A program made the translations under genes and the position numbers. Below, one piece after another: positions 1 to 6,687 of a stretch of 6,688 bases of DNA (position 1 is the first letter of the stretch; each line of letters begins with the position of its first letter). Origin of the DNA: Pseudomonadota bacterium (GTDB taxonomy: Bacteria > Pseudomonadota > Alphaproteobacteria > Rhizobiales > Hyphomicrobiaceae); assembly GCA_023390485.1 (NCBI GenBank), contig JAEWCT010000358.1, positions 1 through 6,688 on the forward strand, read 5' to 3'. The notes beneath the pieces were generated by a model. The model was not told where the DNA came from. It ran no database searches and saw nothing but the letters and a program-made list of their open reading frames with translations.

Positions 1-2
1 AC

Positions 3-1139
3 TCCGGACTGCACGAATTGATTGCGCAGTGGGATTCGCTTCATGAACGCATCTCGCCTCGCCTGCCGTTTACGACGCATTTATGGGCCTCGATTTGGTG
101 GCAGAATTACCGGCGCAACAATGTAAAGGCGAAAGACTTCCCCCGCCTTTTCTTATTGCGTAGCGAAAGTGGCGAGCTTGTCGCGGTTGCCCCAATGGTT
201 GTGACCCAACGCCCGGGGTACGGGCCGTTCAGCGCAAAGGAACTTCAGTTTTTCGGCGCGGACTCGAACGTCACGGAATTTCGCGGCCCCCTCTGTCTGC
301 CTGAGCACACTCCAGCAGTCGTTCACTCGATCTCTACATTTTTGGACAACGCAGATGGCGCCGACTGGGTGCAGTGGCGCGGGCTCAGATTGCAACATGC
401 ATCGACGATATTGCCCGCGGAAATACGTCAAACGCCTCACCTAGATACGACGGTTCATATTCTTCATCTGCCATCGAGCTGGGAGGAGCTTAGAGCGAAC
501 TTATCCAGGAATATGAAGCAGGCCATTCGCAAGTGCTACAATTCACTTGCGAGCGAAAAAATTACGTTCGAGTTCCGTATAATTGACAAGCCGGGAGACG
601 TGCCAGCAGCGCTTGACCGGCTTTTTGCTCTTCATGCAGCGCGTGCCAGCGTGGCCGCTTCAATCAAACACCCAGATGTCTTTGCTTCCCCTGTCAGCCG
701 TTCCTTCATGCTTCAATACTGCACCGAACTCGCGCGACGCGGTGCGCTGCGCATTTTTCAGCTCGTCATAAACGACGAGGTCGTAGCGACCAGAATCGGC
801 TTCAAATTCGGGGACGAATTATATCTCTACTACTCCGGTTACGATCCCCGCTGGAGCCGCTACAGTGTGATGACGACGGTCGTCGTGGAAGCCATTAAAT
901 GGGCGATCGATCATAAATTTCGGATCGTGAATCTTTCTACCGGTGCCGACATTTCGAAGGCTCGATGGGAGCCGGACGTCATCTCCTATTTCGGCGGATT
1001 TTCGATTCGCAAAGGCTATAGGAGCCGAACTTTGTTCGATATGGTCTCCCGCTTCCGGGAGCGATCGCTCAGAGCGGTCATTGCAGCCGTTCTGGTTACT
1101 CCCCAGCTCCCGGATTCGCTGGGATTGTTGTTCGCATAA
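3..1139 (+). CDS. GNAT-family acyltransferase, BioF2/CelD-like (Acetyltransf_6), 5' partial
   Basis: This encodes a probable cytoplasmic acyl-transferring enzyme of the GNAT superfamily, in the BioF2-like/CelD group (Pfam Acetyltransf_6). The substrate cannot be told from sequence. Numbering from the TTG at 18 (373 residues), the first half has the N-terminal pattern of the group: PF then W..IWW near 17-28 and a strand ending VAVAPMVV near 55-62. The second half holds the core: SSWEELRANLSRNMKQAIRK near 153-172, a YYSGYDPRWSRYS block near 271-283, then NLSTGADISKARWEP near 305-319, where the family usually has a glycine and lysine before the tryptophan. No signal peptide or clear membrane span is visible; the last 20 residues are only mildly hydrophobic. 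The reading frame is open to the left edge (S-G-L-H-E before the TTG) and the TTG has no ribosome binding site, so the true start probably lies outside. Relatives occur in polysaccharide and natural-product loci. A tailoring role for the neighbouring NRPS is possible but unproven. Confidence 0.8.
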   Translation, partial: SGLHELIAQWDSLHERISPRLPFTTHLWASIWWQNYRRNNVKAKDFPRLFLLRSESGELVAVAPMVVTQRPGYGPFSAKELQFFGADSNVTEFRGPLCLPEHTPAVVHSISTFLDNADGADWVQWRGLRLQHASTILPAEIRQTPHLDTTVHILHLPSSWEELRANLSRNMKQAIRKCYNSLASEKITFEFRIIDKPGDVPAALDRLFALHAARASVAASIKHPDVFASPVSRSFMLQYCTELARRGALRIFQLVINDEVVATRIGFKFGDELYLYYSGYDPRWSRYSVMTTVVVEAIKWAIDHKFRIVNLSTGADISKARWEPDVISYFGGFSIRKGYRSRTLFDMVSRFRERSLRAVIAAVLVTPQLPDSLGLLFA

Positions 1140-1185
1140 TCTTGGACGCTTCGCGCGCGTTAGAGCGTGCCCGTGAATCAATCAA
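1140..1185. other. Convergent intergenic spacer, no clear terminator
   Basis: This 46-base gap lies between the stop of the acyltransferase gene (TAA, 1137-1139) and the stop of the NRPS gene (TAA on the minus strand, 1186-1188). A weak inverted repeat, ACGCT at 1146-1150 with AGCGT at 1164-1168 and a 13-base loop, can be extended by GG/CC only with a bulge. No T-run follows on either strand, so it is not a confident intrinsic terminator. The gap is too short for a further gene. Confidence 0.6.
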
Positions 1186-4100
1186 TTATCGGGCGCGCGC
1201 TTCTCGTCGACGCTGCATCAAGTCCTTGCGGAAGCTGGCGCGGCTCTGCTCCGGCGCAACAGATGCCGCATCACGTTCGCGGTTGGCGAGCGAAGCGGCC
1301 AAGCTTCGCAAAGTTGGGAACTGGAACAGACGCACCAACGATACCTTCGTACCCATCCGCGCGCGGATCTTCTCAACCACGCTGACCATCGTCAAGGAAC
1401 TAGCGCCGAGGTCAAAGAAGTTGTCATCGAGGCCGACTTCAGCCAACCCTAGAACGTCCGCAAAGATGCTCGCAAGCTCGCGTTCCACATCCGTCGATGG
1501 CGCAACAAAGACCGTCGCAGTCTCGTGACGCGCGCGATCGGGCGCCGGCAGAGCTTGCCGGTCGAGCTTGCCATTCGGAGTCAAAGGCAATGCGTCGAGC
1601 ATGACAAAGGCCGAGGGCAGCATGTACTCGGGCAGGGTTTTGCGCAGATGCTGGCGCAAAGCCGACGCGAGAGACTCTTCCCCAGTCCCACGGAGCACCG
1701 GCCGATTGGCATACTGAGACCAATTCGGCGCAACGCCATCACCCGGCGCGACAATCCCAATGGTACCCGTATCATTCGCGTGTGTCACCCCTGGCACGCG
1801 AGGACGATAGACGGCATCGAAGAATCCTCGTCCGGCGGCTGACCATTCGATGGCCACATCGCCATTTTCGGCGAGCGATCTCACGTCTTCGGGGTCGATC
1901 CCCTCGGGGTGCCGAAGGCCGTTGCCGGAGCGACCGGCCAGAGAGCCTAGTTTCTCCGAAGGCGACAGCGCGTTGAGCTCGTCAAGCGCCGCGACCGCCG
2001 ATGCTACCCGAGCATTTGGGATTGCGGTCACGCGGATGGGCGATTGTGCAGATCGGAAGATGTCGCCCAACGCCTCGAGTGTGCATGGTTGCGGCGCCTG
2101 CTTGGTCGTCGTTGCCGGAGCGGAAAGCGAGATTCCGCCGCGCTTACGGATGACGACGTCGTAGCGGAAGCGCGTCATCTCGCTCGGCGCGCGCCCGGTC
2201 TTCAGTTCCACTTCGACACTTTCGACCGAGGGAATGAACCTCGGCATCGTCAGAAACAGATCGGGGTCGAGCACCAATTCCGCTTCGTCATCGTGCCGCT
2301 TGCGCAGACGCGTACGAAGCTCGTCCGCATGCATCTCTGGCGAGGCCTTGAGCAATTCAATTTCTGCTAACATGACCTCAAGAAGGGCTCGGCTACGCAC
2401 GTCGCCCACGAAGATCGCCCCGCCTGGCGCCAGCTTCTCGAGGCTCTGCTTGAGAACATCGACAAAGTAATCCACGTTCGGGAAGTACTGCGCCACGGAA
2501 TTTATGATGATCGTGTCGAACGGTCCACCCTCCAAAGAAGCGAGCGCGTTCGCTGCCATCTGATTGAGAACAACGTTGCCTAGCCCCTTGCGATCGGCTT
2601 CAGCCCTAACGCGGGCAAGTGCCGCCTCCGACAGGTCTATTCCGTGGTAGCGATCGCAGCCCGGGGCGACGCGCAAAAGGATCATGCCCGTTCCGCAGCC
2701 GATCTCAAGGACACGTCGCGGCCGGAGATCTTGGACCCGCTCAACCGTCCGCTCGATCCAATCCTGCATCTGCTCTTCGGGGATTTGTTCGCCGGTGTAA
2801 CTGCTCCTCCAACCCACCGTTTCAGAGACCGCGTCACCGGTGCCGCGATATGTCTCGTCCCAGATTGTTTTCCAATGCGCCGTGCTCGGGGCTGCCGATG
2901 CCCCGCTGCCATTGGCTCCCGGCACGACATAGGCGATGAGGCGTTGCTCGCTGCCGCCTTCGTCGGACCGCGGGACGACTGCGCTTTGCTTCACCGAAGG
3001 ATGCCGGTCCAGTACGGATTCGATCTCGCCGGGCTCGATCCGGTGACCACGAATCTTAACCTGTTGATCGAGCCGGCCGAGGTACTCAATCGTACCATTC
3101 TCAAGCCAACGCCCGAGATCGCCCGTGCGGTAGAGACGCTCATCTTCCCGACCAAACGGATTGGGGACGAACCGTTCCTGGGTCAGCTCGGGTCGTCCCA
3201 GATAACCGCGCGCGACGCCTGCGCCACCGATGACGATTTCACCGGGCACTCCAACAGGCTGTAGACGCAGTGACTGATCGACCACGTAAACACGGGTGTT
3301 CGCGATCGGCCCGCCAATGGTGATCGGATCGCCGGCACCGCCGACCTTGGCTGTCGTCGACCAGATGCAGGTTTCGGTTGGGCCGTACATATTGTTGATC
3401 GGCCCCTGGTATCTGGAGCGCAATCGCTCGATCAGTGCCCGCGGAAGCGCTTCACCGCCCAACAGCAGCATGCGCAAATGTCCCAGCGCATTGAGTGAGG
3501 CATCGTCGGATGCGAGGATGCTCGCAAGGGAGGGCGTTGCCTGCAGGTGAGTTACGCTATGGCGGGCGATTTGCGAGGGAATATCCTGGTGCAGTTCATC
3601 GGTGCCAGGATTTGACAAACAGCGCAATTCATCAAGGTGCGGAAGGTTCGCCAATACCTCATCGGTCGAGATACCGAAATCAATCAAGCAGGCAATTTCG
3701 TCGACACCGTACGCCTTCAGCTTCTCAATCTTGGCGACGCACGATGCCGGCGTTCCGAACAAGCCCGCGGTTTCAAAGTAGCGTGCGAAGGCGTGCTCCA
3801 TGATGGCGTCGAGTTCTTCGGGCTGAAGATCCGCCAGGGCCATGCGAGGGTCGGAAGCGTCGCGGTCATCGCGCTTGGCGAAGGGCGTCAATTCCCACCG
3901 CATTTTCGCGACCAAGTCGGTGGACGTCTTAAGATATTCAATGAAGGGGCCGCGAACCTTGCGCCGCACCTCTTCTTCATTTGCGCCCACGAATGTGTGC
4001 AGCATCAGTGTCACCGTACCCGCGCCGGGGTGACCCGCTTCCGTCCAGGCCTTACGATAAACGGCAACGTTCTCAACGAACTGCTCGGGCTTCATCACCA

Positions 4101-6687
4101 GGAGGTTCGTCAGGATGTTGGCTCCGAGCCGCCCCGCGAGCGCAAACGTATCGGGATGCGAACTCGCGGTTACCCATAATTTCGGTTCTTTCTGCACCGG
4201 CGGCGGGAAGGTCTTCACCTCAACCGTCTGTCCATCGCCATCGATCGTCTCGATCGCCTCGCCGCGCCAGAGCGCTTTGACCGTTTCGATGCCGCGGGCA
4301 AAAAGTTCGCGGCGGCTTTTGTAGTTTTGAGGTTGCAGAGCGAAATCGCGTACGTGCCAGCCAGAGGCGAAGCTCAGACCGACGCGGCCGTTGGAGAGAT
4401 TGTCCACCACTGACCACTCTTCGGCGATACGGAGCGGACTGTGCAAGGGAAGCACGACGCTACCGGCGCGGATGGCGATGCGCCGGGTGACAGCCGCAAC
4501 CGCTGCGCCCGTCACCGCAGGGTTCGGGTACAAGCCGCCAAACGGATGGAAGTGACGTTCCGGTGTCCAGACGGCGGAAAAGCCATTGTCGTCGGCAAAT
4601 TTTGCGCCTTCAAGCAACAGGCGGTATCTGCCGTTGGCGTTGCCGCCGGCCTCATTGGAGTCGGCTGCAAAATAGAAGAGGCTGAAATCGATGGGCGTGG
4701 CGCTTCCACGCTGGGCAGCAGCGCGTGCCTCACGTTCAGCTTCTTTCTGGATCACCACCGTAAATCCGCGCGCCAACGTCCAAAACAGCTCGAGCACCGA
4801 AATGTCGAAGGAGACGCTGGTTGTCGCGAGCCACACGCCGGGCACCGTTCCGAGCGCTTGGTCCATCGCGGTGAAGAAGCTTGTTACGTTGCGATGCTCC
4901 AGCATCACGCCTTTCGGGCGTCCGGTGGAGCCAGACGTGAATATGACATACGCCAGATTGTTACCGGTCACCGCAGTCCGCGGACACTCGCCATTTCCAT
5001 GCTTCCCGGCTGTCTCGGCGCAGATGAGATTTAATCCCGAGGGCAATTTGCTGCGCAGGTCTGATGTCGTAACGACGATCCGGGCTCGCGTATCTTCGAG
5101 AATGATCGCTAGACGCTCGGCGGGGTAAGACGGGTCCATCGGCACATAAGCCGCGCCGGCTTTTAAAATGCCGAGAAGGCCGACCATCATCTCGATGGAG
5201 CGTTCGATGAAAATACCGACCATTTGATCCGGCGCGACACCTTGGGCGAGGATCTCGTGGGCCACTTGATTGGCGCGTTTGTCCAACTCGCGGTAGGTGA
5301 TCGACCTGTCGCCATCAACGAGTGCTATCGCGTCCGGCGTCCGATCGGCCTGCGCTTCGAAGGCTTCGTGAACACAGTTCGGTCCGGGCAACGGCTTGTC
5401 TGTAGCGTTCCAGATCTCGCGCACCAATCGGGAATCTTGCGATGGGAGTCGTGGCAGATCGCCAATCTTCGCATCCGGATTGTCGGCGATCGCCTCCAGC
5501 AGTGCGTGCAGCAGGTCGCCGATCCTATCGGCCGCTGACCGGGAAAAGCAGCTGGTATCGTATGACAGCTTGAACGTTATCTGAGGGCCATCGTAGGCCA
5601 TCACGTTGAATGGAAAGTTCGTCTGGTCGTGGAGCTTGAAGTGCCGCTGCTGCCACTCTGGTCCAAACGACTTGAAGCGCGCGTCGTTGGTCTCAGCGTT
5701 GAAGACGATAATGGTGTCAAAGAGAGACTGCGTGCGAGGCAACTCGCTGTGGCGAAGCACATCCGGCAAGGGGGAATGCTCGAAGGCGCGCGTATCCACC
5801 TGATTGCGCCGCACTTGTTGGCAGAGTTCGAGAGCACTGATATCGCCGTCGAGCTTCACCCGCACGGGCACCGTATTGATGAAAAGCCCGACGACCCGAT
5901 CGGCGTCCTGAATTGATGACCGACGGCAAGTCCGCGTAACGCCAAAAACCACATCGTCACGACCGGAAAACGCTGAAATCACGAGTGCCCAGGCCGCCTC
6001 TATAACTGCGGACGTTCGCAGCCCAGCCTTGTCGCAGAGCGCATGAAGCTTCGCGGTCTGCGCCGGAGACAGCTCCAACTCGACAGTGGCGTGAGGCCCG
6101 GATGTGCGCGTCGAGCCACCCGAAAGACGCAGCGTCTCCAGATTGGTGGGCGTTTGAAACCCGGCAAGGGCCGTCCGCCAGAAGGTCTCGGCGGCATCCG
6201 CGTTGGACGCAAGATGCTCACCTAGCCAGGCAATAAAATCGCGATACGGCGGCCGATTTTGAAATGAAGGTTGTTCACCCCGCTCCAGCGCAGCGTATGT
6301 ATCCAACACCTCTTGGATAATGAACGCGAAGCACGAGTCGAGGATCGCGTGAGAGTATGTGAAAACAAGTTGGTGCCGGTTTGCGCCGAGGCGAAACAGG
6401 GTTACGCGCCAGAGCGGTGCCTGGTCCAAAGGCAGAGCCGTCAATCTATCTTCCGTCAGGAAGGTCTGGAGCGTCGCGACCTGATTATCCGGCGCCAGTG
6501 CAGATAGATCTCGCACTTCGAGCGGGACTTTAACTTCGTTTAGAACTTCCTGAATCGGATTCCGTAAATCCTTCCAGCTGAAGCGGGTGCGCAGGATCGG
6601 ATGTTGCGCGGCGACCACGGCCCACGCGCGTGCCAGCAGGTTAGCGTTGATCGGCTCGTTGAATTCGACCTCGAGCTGCTCCACGTC
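1186..6687 (-). CDS. NRPS module C-A(LLM, nMT)-PCP, predicted glycine-specific, 5' partial
   Basis: This cytoplasmic assembly-line enzyme adds one amino acid to a growing chain. Numbered from the GTG at 6684 (1832 residues), it has condensation (1-415), adenylation (439-1716), and carrier (1728-1798) domains. The adenylation domain is interrupted twice: by a luciferase-like monooxygenase (about 664-1018, between motifs A4 and A5) and by an N-methyltransferase (about 1270-1515, between A8 and A9). All adenylation motifs are present: ITYREL, LKAGAAYVPMD, FTSGSTGRPKG, FDIS, NMYGPTE, GEIVIGGAGVARGYL, YRTGDL, GRLDQQVKIRGHRIEPGEIE, LPEYMLP and NGKLDR. The specificity residues give a glycine code. 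The carrier serine is 1763 in LGASSL. No thioesterase or other release domain follows. The GTG is not a start: the frame stays open to the edge and it codes for V in D-V-E-Q-L-E-V, inside the condensation fold whose first residues are missing. No frameshift is seen. It is the last gene on its strand here, facing a convergent gene, so it probably ends its operon. Confidence 0.95.
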   Translation of the reverse strand, partial: DVEQLEVEFNEPINANLLARAWAVVAAQHPILRTRFSWKDLRNPIQEVLNEVKVPLEVRDLSALAPDNQVATLQTFLTEDRLTALPLDQAPLWRVTLFRLGANRHQLVFTYSHAILDSCFAFIIQEVLDTYAALERGEQPSFQNRPPYRDFIAWLGEHLASNADAAETFWRTALAGFQTPTNLETLRLSGGSTRTSGPHATVELELSPAQTAKLHALCDKAGLRTSAVIEAAWALVISAFSGRDDVVFGVTRTCRRSSIQDADRVVGLFINTVPVRVKLDGDISALELCQQVRRNQVDTRAFEHSPLPDVLRHSELPRTQSLFDTIIVFNAETNDARFKSFGPEWQQRHFKLHDQTNFPFNVMAYDGPQITFKLSYDTSCFSRSAADRIGDLLHALLEAIADNPDAKIGDLPRLPSQDSRLVREIWNATDKPLPGPNCVHEAFEAQADRTPDAIALVDGDRSITYRELDKRANQVAHEILAQGVAPDQMVGIFIERSIEMMVGLLGILKAGAAYVPMDPSYPAERLAIILEDTRARIVVTTSDLRSKLPSGLNLICAETAGKHGNGECPRTAVTGNNLAYVIFTSGSTGRPKGVMLEHRNVTSFFTAMDQALGTVPGVWLATTSVSFDISVLELFWTLARGFTVVIQKEAEREARAAAQRGSATPIDFSLFYFAADSNEAGGNANGRYRLLLEGAKFADDNGFSAVWTPERHFHPFGGLYPNPAVTGAAVAAVTRRIAIRAGSVVLPLHSPLRIAEEWSVVDNLSNGRVGLSFASGWHVRDFALQPQNYKSRRELFARGIETVKALWRGEAIETIDGDGQTVEVKTFPPPVQKEPKLWVTASSHPDTFALAGRLGANILTNLLVMKPEQFVENVAVYRKAWTEAGHPGAGTVTLMLHTFVGANEEEVRRKVRGPFIEYLKTSTDLVAKMRWELTPFAKRDDRDASDPRMALADLQPEELDAIMEHAFARYFETAGLFGTPASCVAKIEKLKAYGVDEIACLIDFGISTDEVLANLPHLDELRCLSNPGTDELHQDIPSQIARHSVTHLQATPSLASILASDDASLNALGHLRMLLLGGEALPRALIERLRSRYQGPINNMYGPTETCIWSTTAKVGGAGDPITIGGPIANTRVYVVDQSLRLQPVGVPGEIVIGGAGVARGYLGRPELTQERFVPNPFGREDERLYRTGDLGRWLENGTIEYLGRLDQQVKIRGHRIEPGEIESVLDRHPSVKQSAVVPRSDEGGSEQRLIAYVVPGANGSGASAAPSTAHWKTIWDETYRGTGDAVSETVGWRSSYTGEQIPEEQMQDWIERTVERVQDLRPRRVLEIGCGTGMILLRVAPGCDRYHGIDLSEAALARVRAEADRKGLGNVVLNQMAANALASLEGGPFDTIIINSVAQYFPNVDYFVDVLKQSLEKLAPGGAIFVGDVRSRALLEVMLAEIELLKASPEMHADELRTRLRKRHDDEAELVLDPDLFLTMPRFIPSVESVEVELKTGRAPSEMTRFRYDVVIRKRGGISLSAPATTTKQAPQPCTLEALGDIFRSAQSPIRVTAIPNARVASAVAALDELNALSPSEKLGSLAGRSGNGLRHPEGIDPEDVRSLAENGDVAIEWSAAGRGFFDAVYRPRVPGVTHANDTGTIGIVAPGDGVAPNWSQYANRPVLRGTGEESLASALRQHLRKTLPEYMLPSAFVMLDALPLTPNGKLDRQALPAPDRARHETATVFVAPSTDVERELASIFADVLGLAEVGLDDNFFDLGASSLTMVSVVEKIRARMGTKVSLVRLFQFPTLRSLAASLANRERDAASVAPEQSRASFRKDLMQRRREARAR
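1291..1503 (-). other. Peptidyl carrier (PCP/thiolation) domain
   Basis: Residues 1728-1798 form the carrier domain. The motif DDNFFDLGASSLTMV (1753-1767) carries the phosphopantetheine-attachment serine, S1763, encoded at 1396-1398. Alanine replaces the common second glycine of LGGxS, a tolerated variation. LFQFPTLRSLA (1786-1796) is the normal end of the fold. About 34 residues follow before the stop, with no thioesterase, reductase or epimerase. Confidence 0.93.
1537..2139 (-). other. Adenylation domain, C-terminal part (A9-A10)
   Basis: Residues 1516-1716 contain the linker that normally follows an inserted N-methyltransferase (PNARVASAVAALDEL, 1556-1570; GIDPEDVRSLAENGD, 1595-1609), then A9 (LPEYMLP, 1684-1690) and A10 (LTPNGKLDR, 1701-1709). 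K1706 is the catalytic lysine and the invariant tenth specificity position. Confidence 0.9.
2140..2877 (-). other. N-methyltransferase domain inserted between A8 and A9
   Basis: Residues 1270-1515 form a SAM-dependent methyltransferase at the usual site for NRPS amino-acid N-methylation. It has the entry signature HWKTIWDETY (1270-1279), GWRSSYTGEQIP (1291-1302), the SAM-binding motif VLEIGCGTG (1325-1333), the acidic end of the next strand YHGIDLS (1346-1352), INSVAQYFPNVDYF (1394-1407), LAPGGAIFVGDVRS (1418-1431) and the end RFRYDVVI (1505-1512). All are as in N-methylating modules, so the domain looks active. The expected target is the amino group of carrier-bound glycine, giving N-methylglycine (sarcosine). 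Confidence 0.9.
2878..3630 (-). other. Adenylation domain, middle part (A5-A8)
   Basis: Residues 1019-1269 resume the adenylation fold after the monooxygenase. IPSQIARHSVTHLQATPSL (1035-1053) carries specificity residue Q1048. MLLLGGEA (1072-1079) carries L1074 and G1076. Motif A5 (NNMYGPTETCIW, 1097-1108) carries M1099, I1107 and W1108. Motifs A6 (GEIVIGGAGVARGYL, 1148-1162), A7 (LYRTGDL, 1184-1190) and A8 (GRLDQQVKIRGHRIEPGEIE, 1203-1222, hinge aspartate 1206) follow. Together with D627, I628, L631 and K1706 these give D-I-L-Q-L-G-M-I-W-K, the classical glycine code. Confidence 0.92.
3631..4695 (-). other. Luciferase-like flavin monooxygenase domain inserted between A4 and A5 (MupA/Atu3671 type)
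   Basis: Residues 664-1018 are a full-length bacterial-luciferase-like monooxygenase, about the size of LuxA. Clear blocks are DFSLFYFAADSNEAGG (666-681), GFSAVWTPERHFHPFGGLYP (701-720), AGSVVLPLHSPLRIAEEW (740-757), NLSNGRVGLSFASGW (762-776), and the C-terminal GTPASCVAKIEKLKAYGVDE (977-996), which matches the GTPQEC-type end of LuxA. These domains use reduced flavin and oxygen. The family is known as the natural-product LLM group (MupA/Atu3671). In MtaG and MelG a monooxygenase inserted at this same site of a glycine module is proposed to hydroxylate the alpha carbon. The insert is intact, with no stops or frame changes. Its exact edges are uncertain by about 15-20 residues. Confidence 0.92.
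4696..5370 (-). other. Adenylation domain, N-terminal part (A1-A4)
   Basis: Residues 439-663 hold motifs A1 (ITYRELDKRANQVA, 462-475), A2 (LKAGAAYVPMD, 507-517), A3 (the ATP-binding loop YVIFTSGSTGRPKG, 579-592) and A4 (SFDISVLELF, 625-634). D627, I628 and L631 are the first three specificity positions. The aspartate is the residue that holds the substrate amino group. The chain then leaves the adenylation fold after ARGFTVVI (638-645), where an uninterrupted domain would run on to the substrate-pocket strand. Confidence 0.93.
5440..6684 (-). other. Condensation (C) domain, N-terminus cut by window edge
   Basis: Residues 1-415 form the peptide-bond-forming domain, which joins the upstream acyl chain to the glycine-derived unit on the carrier domain. 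Visible family motifs are HPILRTRF (28-35), the active-site motif SHAILDS (111-117), FWRTALAGF (168-176), VVGLFINTVPVRV (264-276), and the AFEHSPLPDVL to LFDTIIVF stretch (300-328). The active site normally reads HHxxxDG. Here the catalytic second histidine (H112) and the aspartate (D116) are kept, but the first histidine is serine and the final glycine is serine. The first core motif and some tens of residues lie beyond the window, so the subtype (LCL, DCL or other) cannot be called. Confidence 0.9.

Noticed and set aside
18..20. TTG at 18 as the real start of the acyltransferase gene
   Set aside because: There are in-frame sense codons back to the edge, no ribosome binding site before it, and family members usually have more residues before the PF...WW block.
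1146..1168. Inverted repeat in the spacer as a bidirectional terminator
   Set aside because: The stem has only five perfect pairs around a 13-base loop, with no T-run on either side.
1142..1528. Plus-strand open frame of 128 residues overlapping the 3' end of the NRPS gene
   Set aside because: It has low-complexity Arg/Ser/Ala composition typical of an antisense shadow. The region encodes the carrier domain on the other strand.
2644..3264. Plus-strand open frame of 206 residues, and similar ones at 3637-4179 and 4441-5034
   Set aside because: They lie opposite strongly conserved NRPS domains, show no recognisable family features and are expected by chance on the antisense of a GC-rich gene.
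6682..6684. GTG at 6684 as the start of the NRPS gene
   Set aside because: The frame stays open to the window edge (D before the V), and a start here would remove the first core motif of the condensation domain. The gene is simply cut by the window.
1186..6687. GC changes along the NRPS gene as a sign of recent domain transfer
   Set aside because: Hand counts of 60-base lines range from about 50% (6301-6360) to 68% (2941-3000), but lines within the condensation domain alone span 50-63%, so there is no clean step at the insert edges. A sliding-window GC and codon analysis would be needed.
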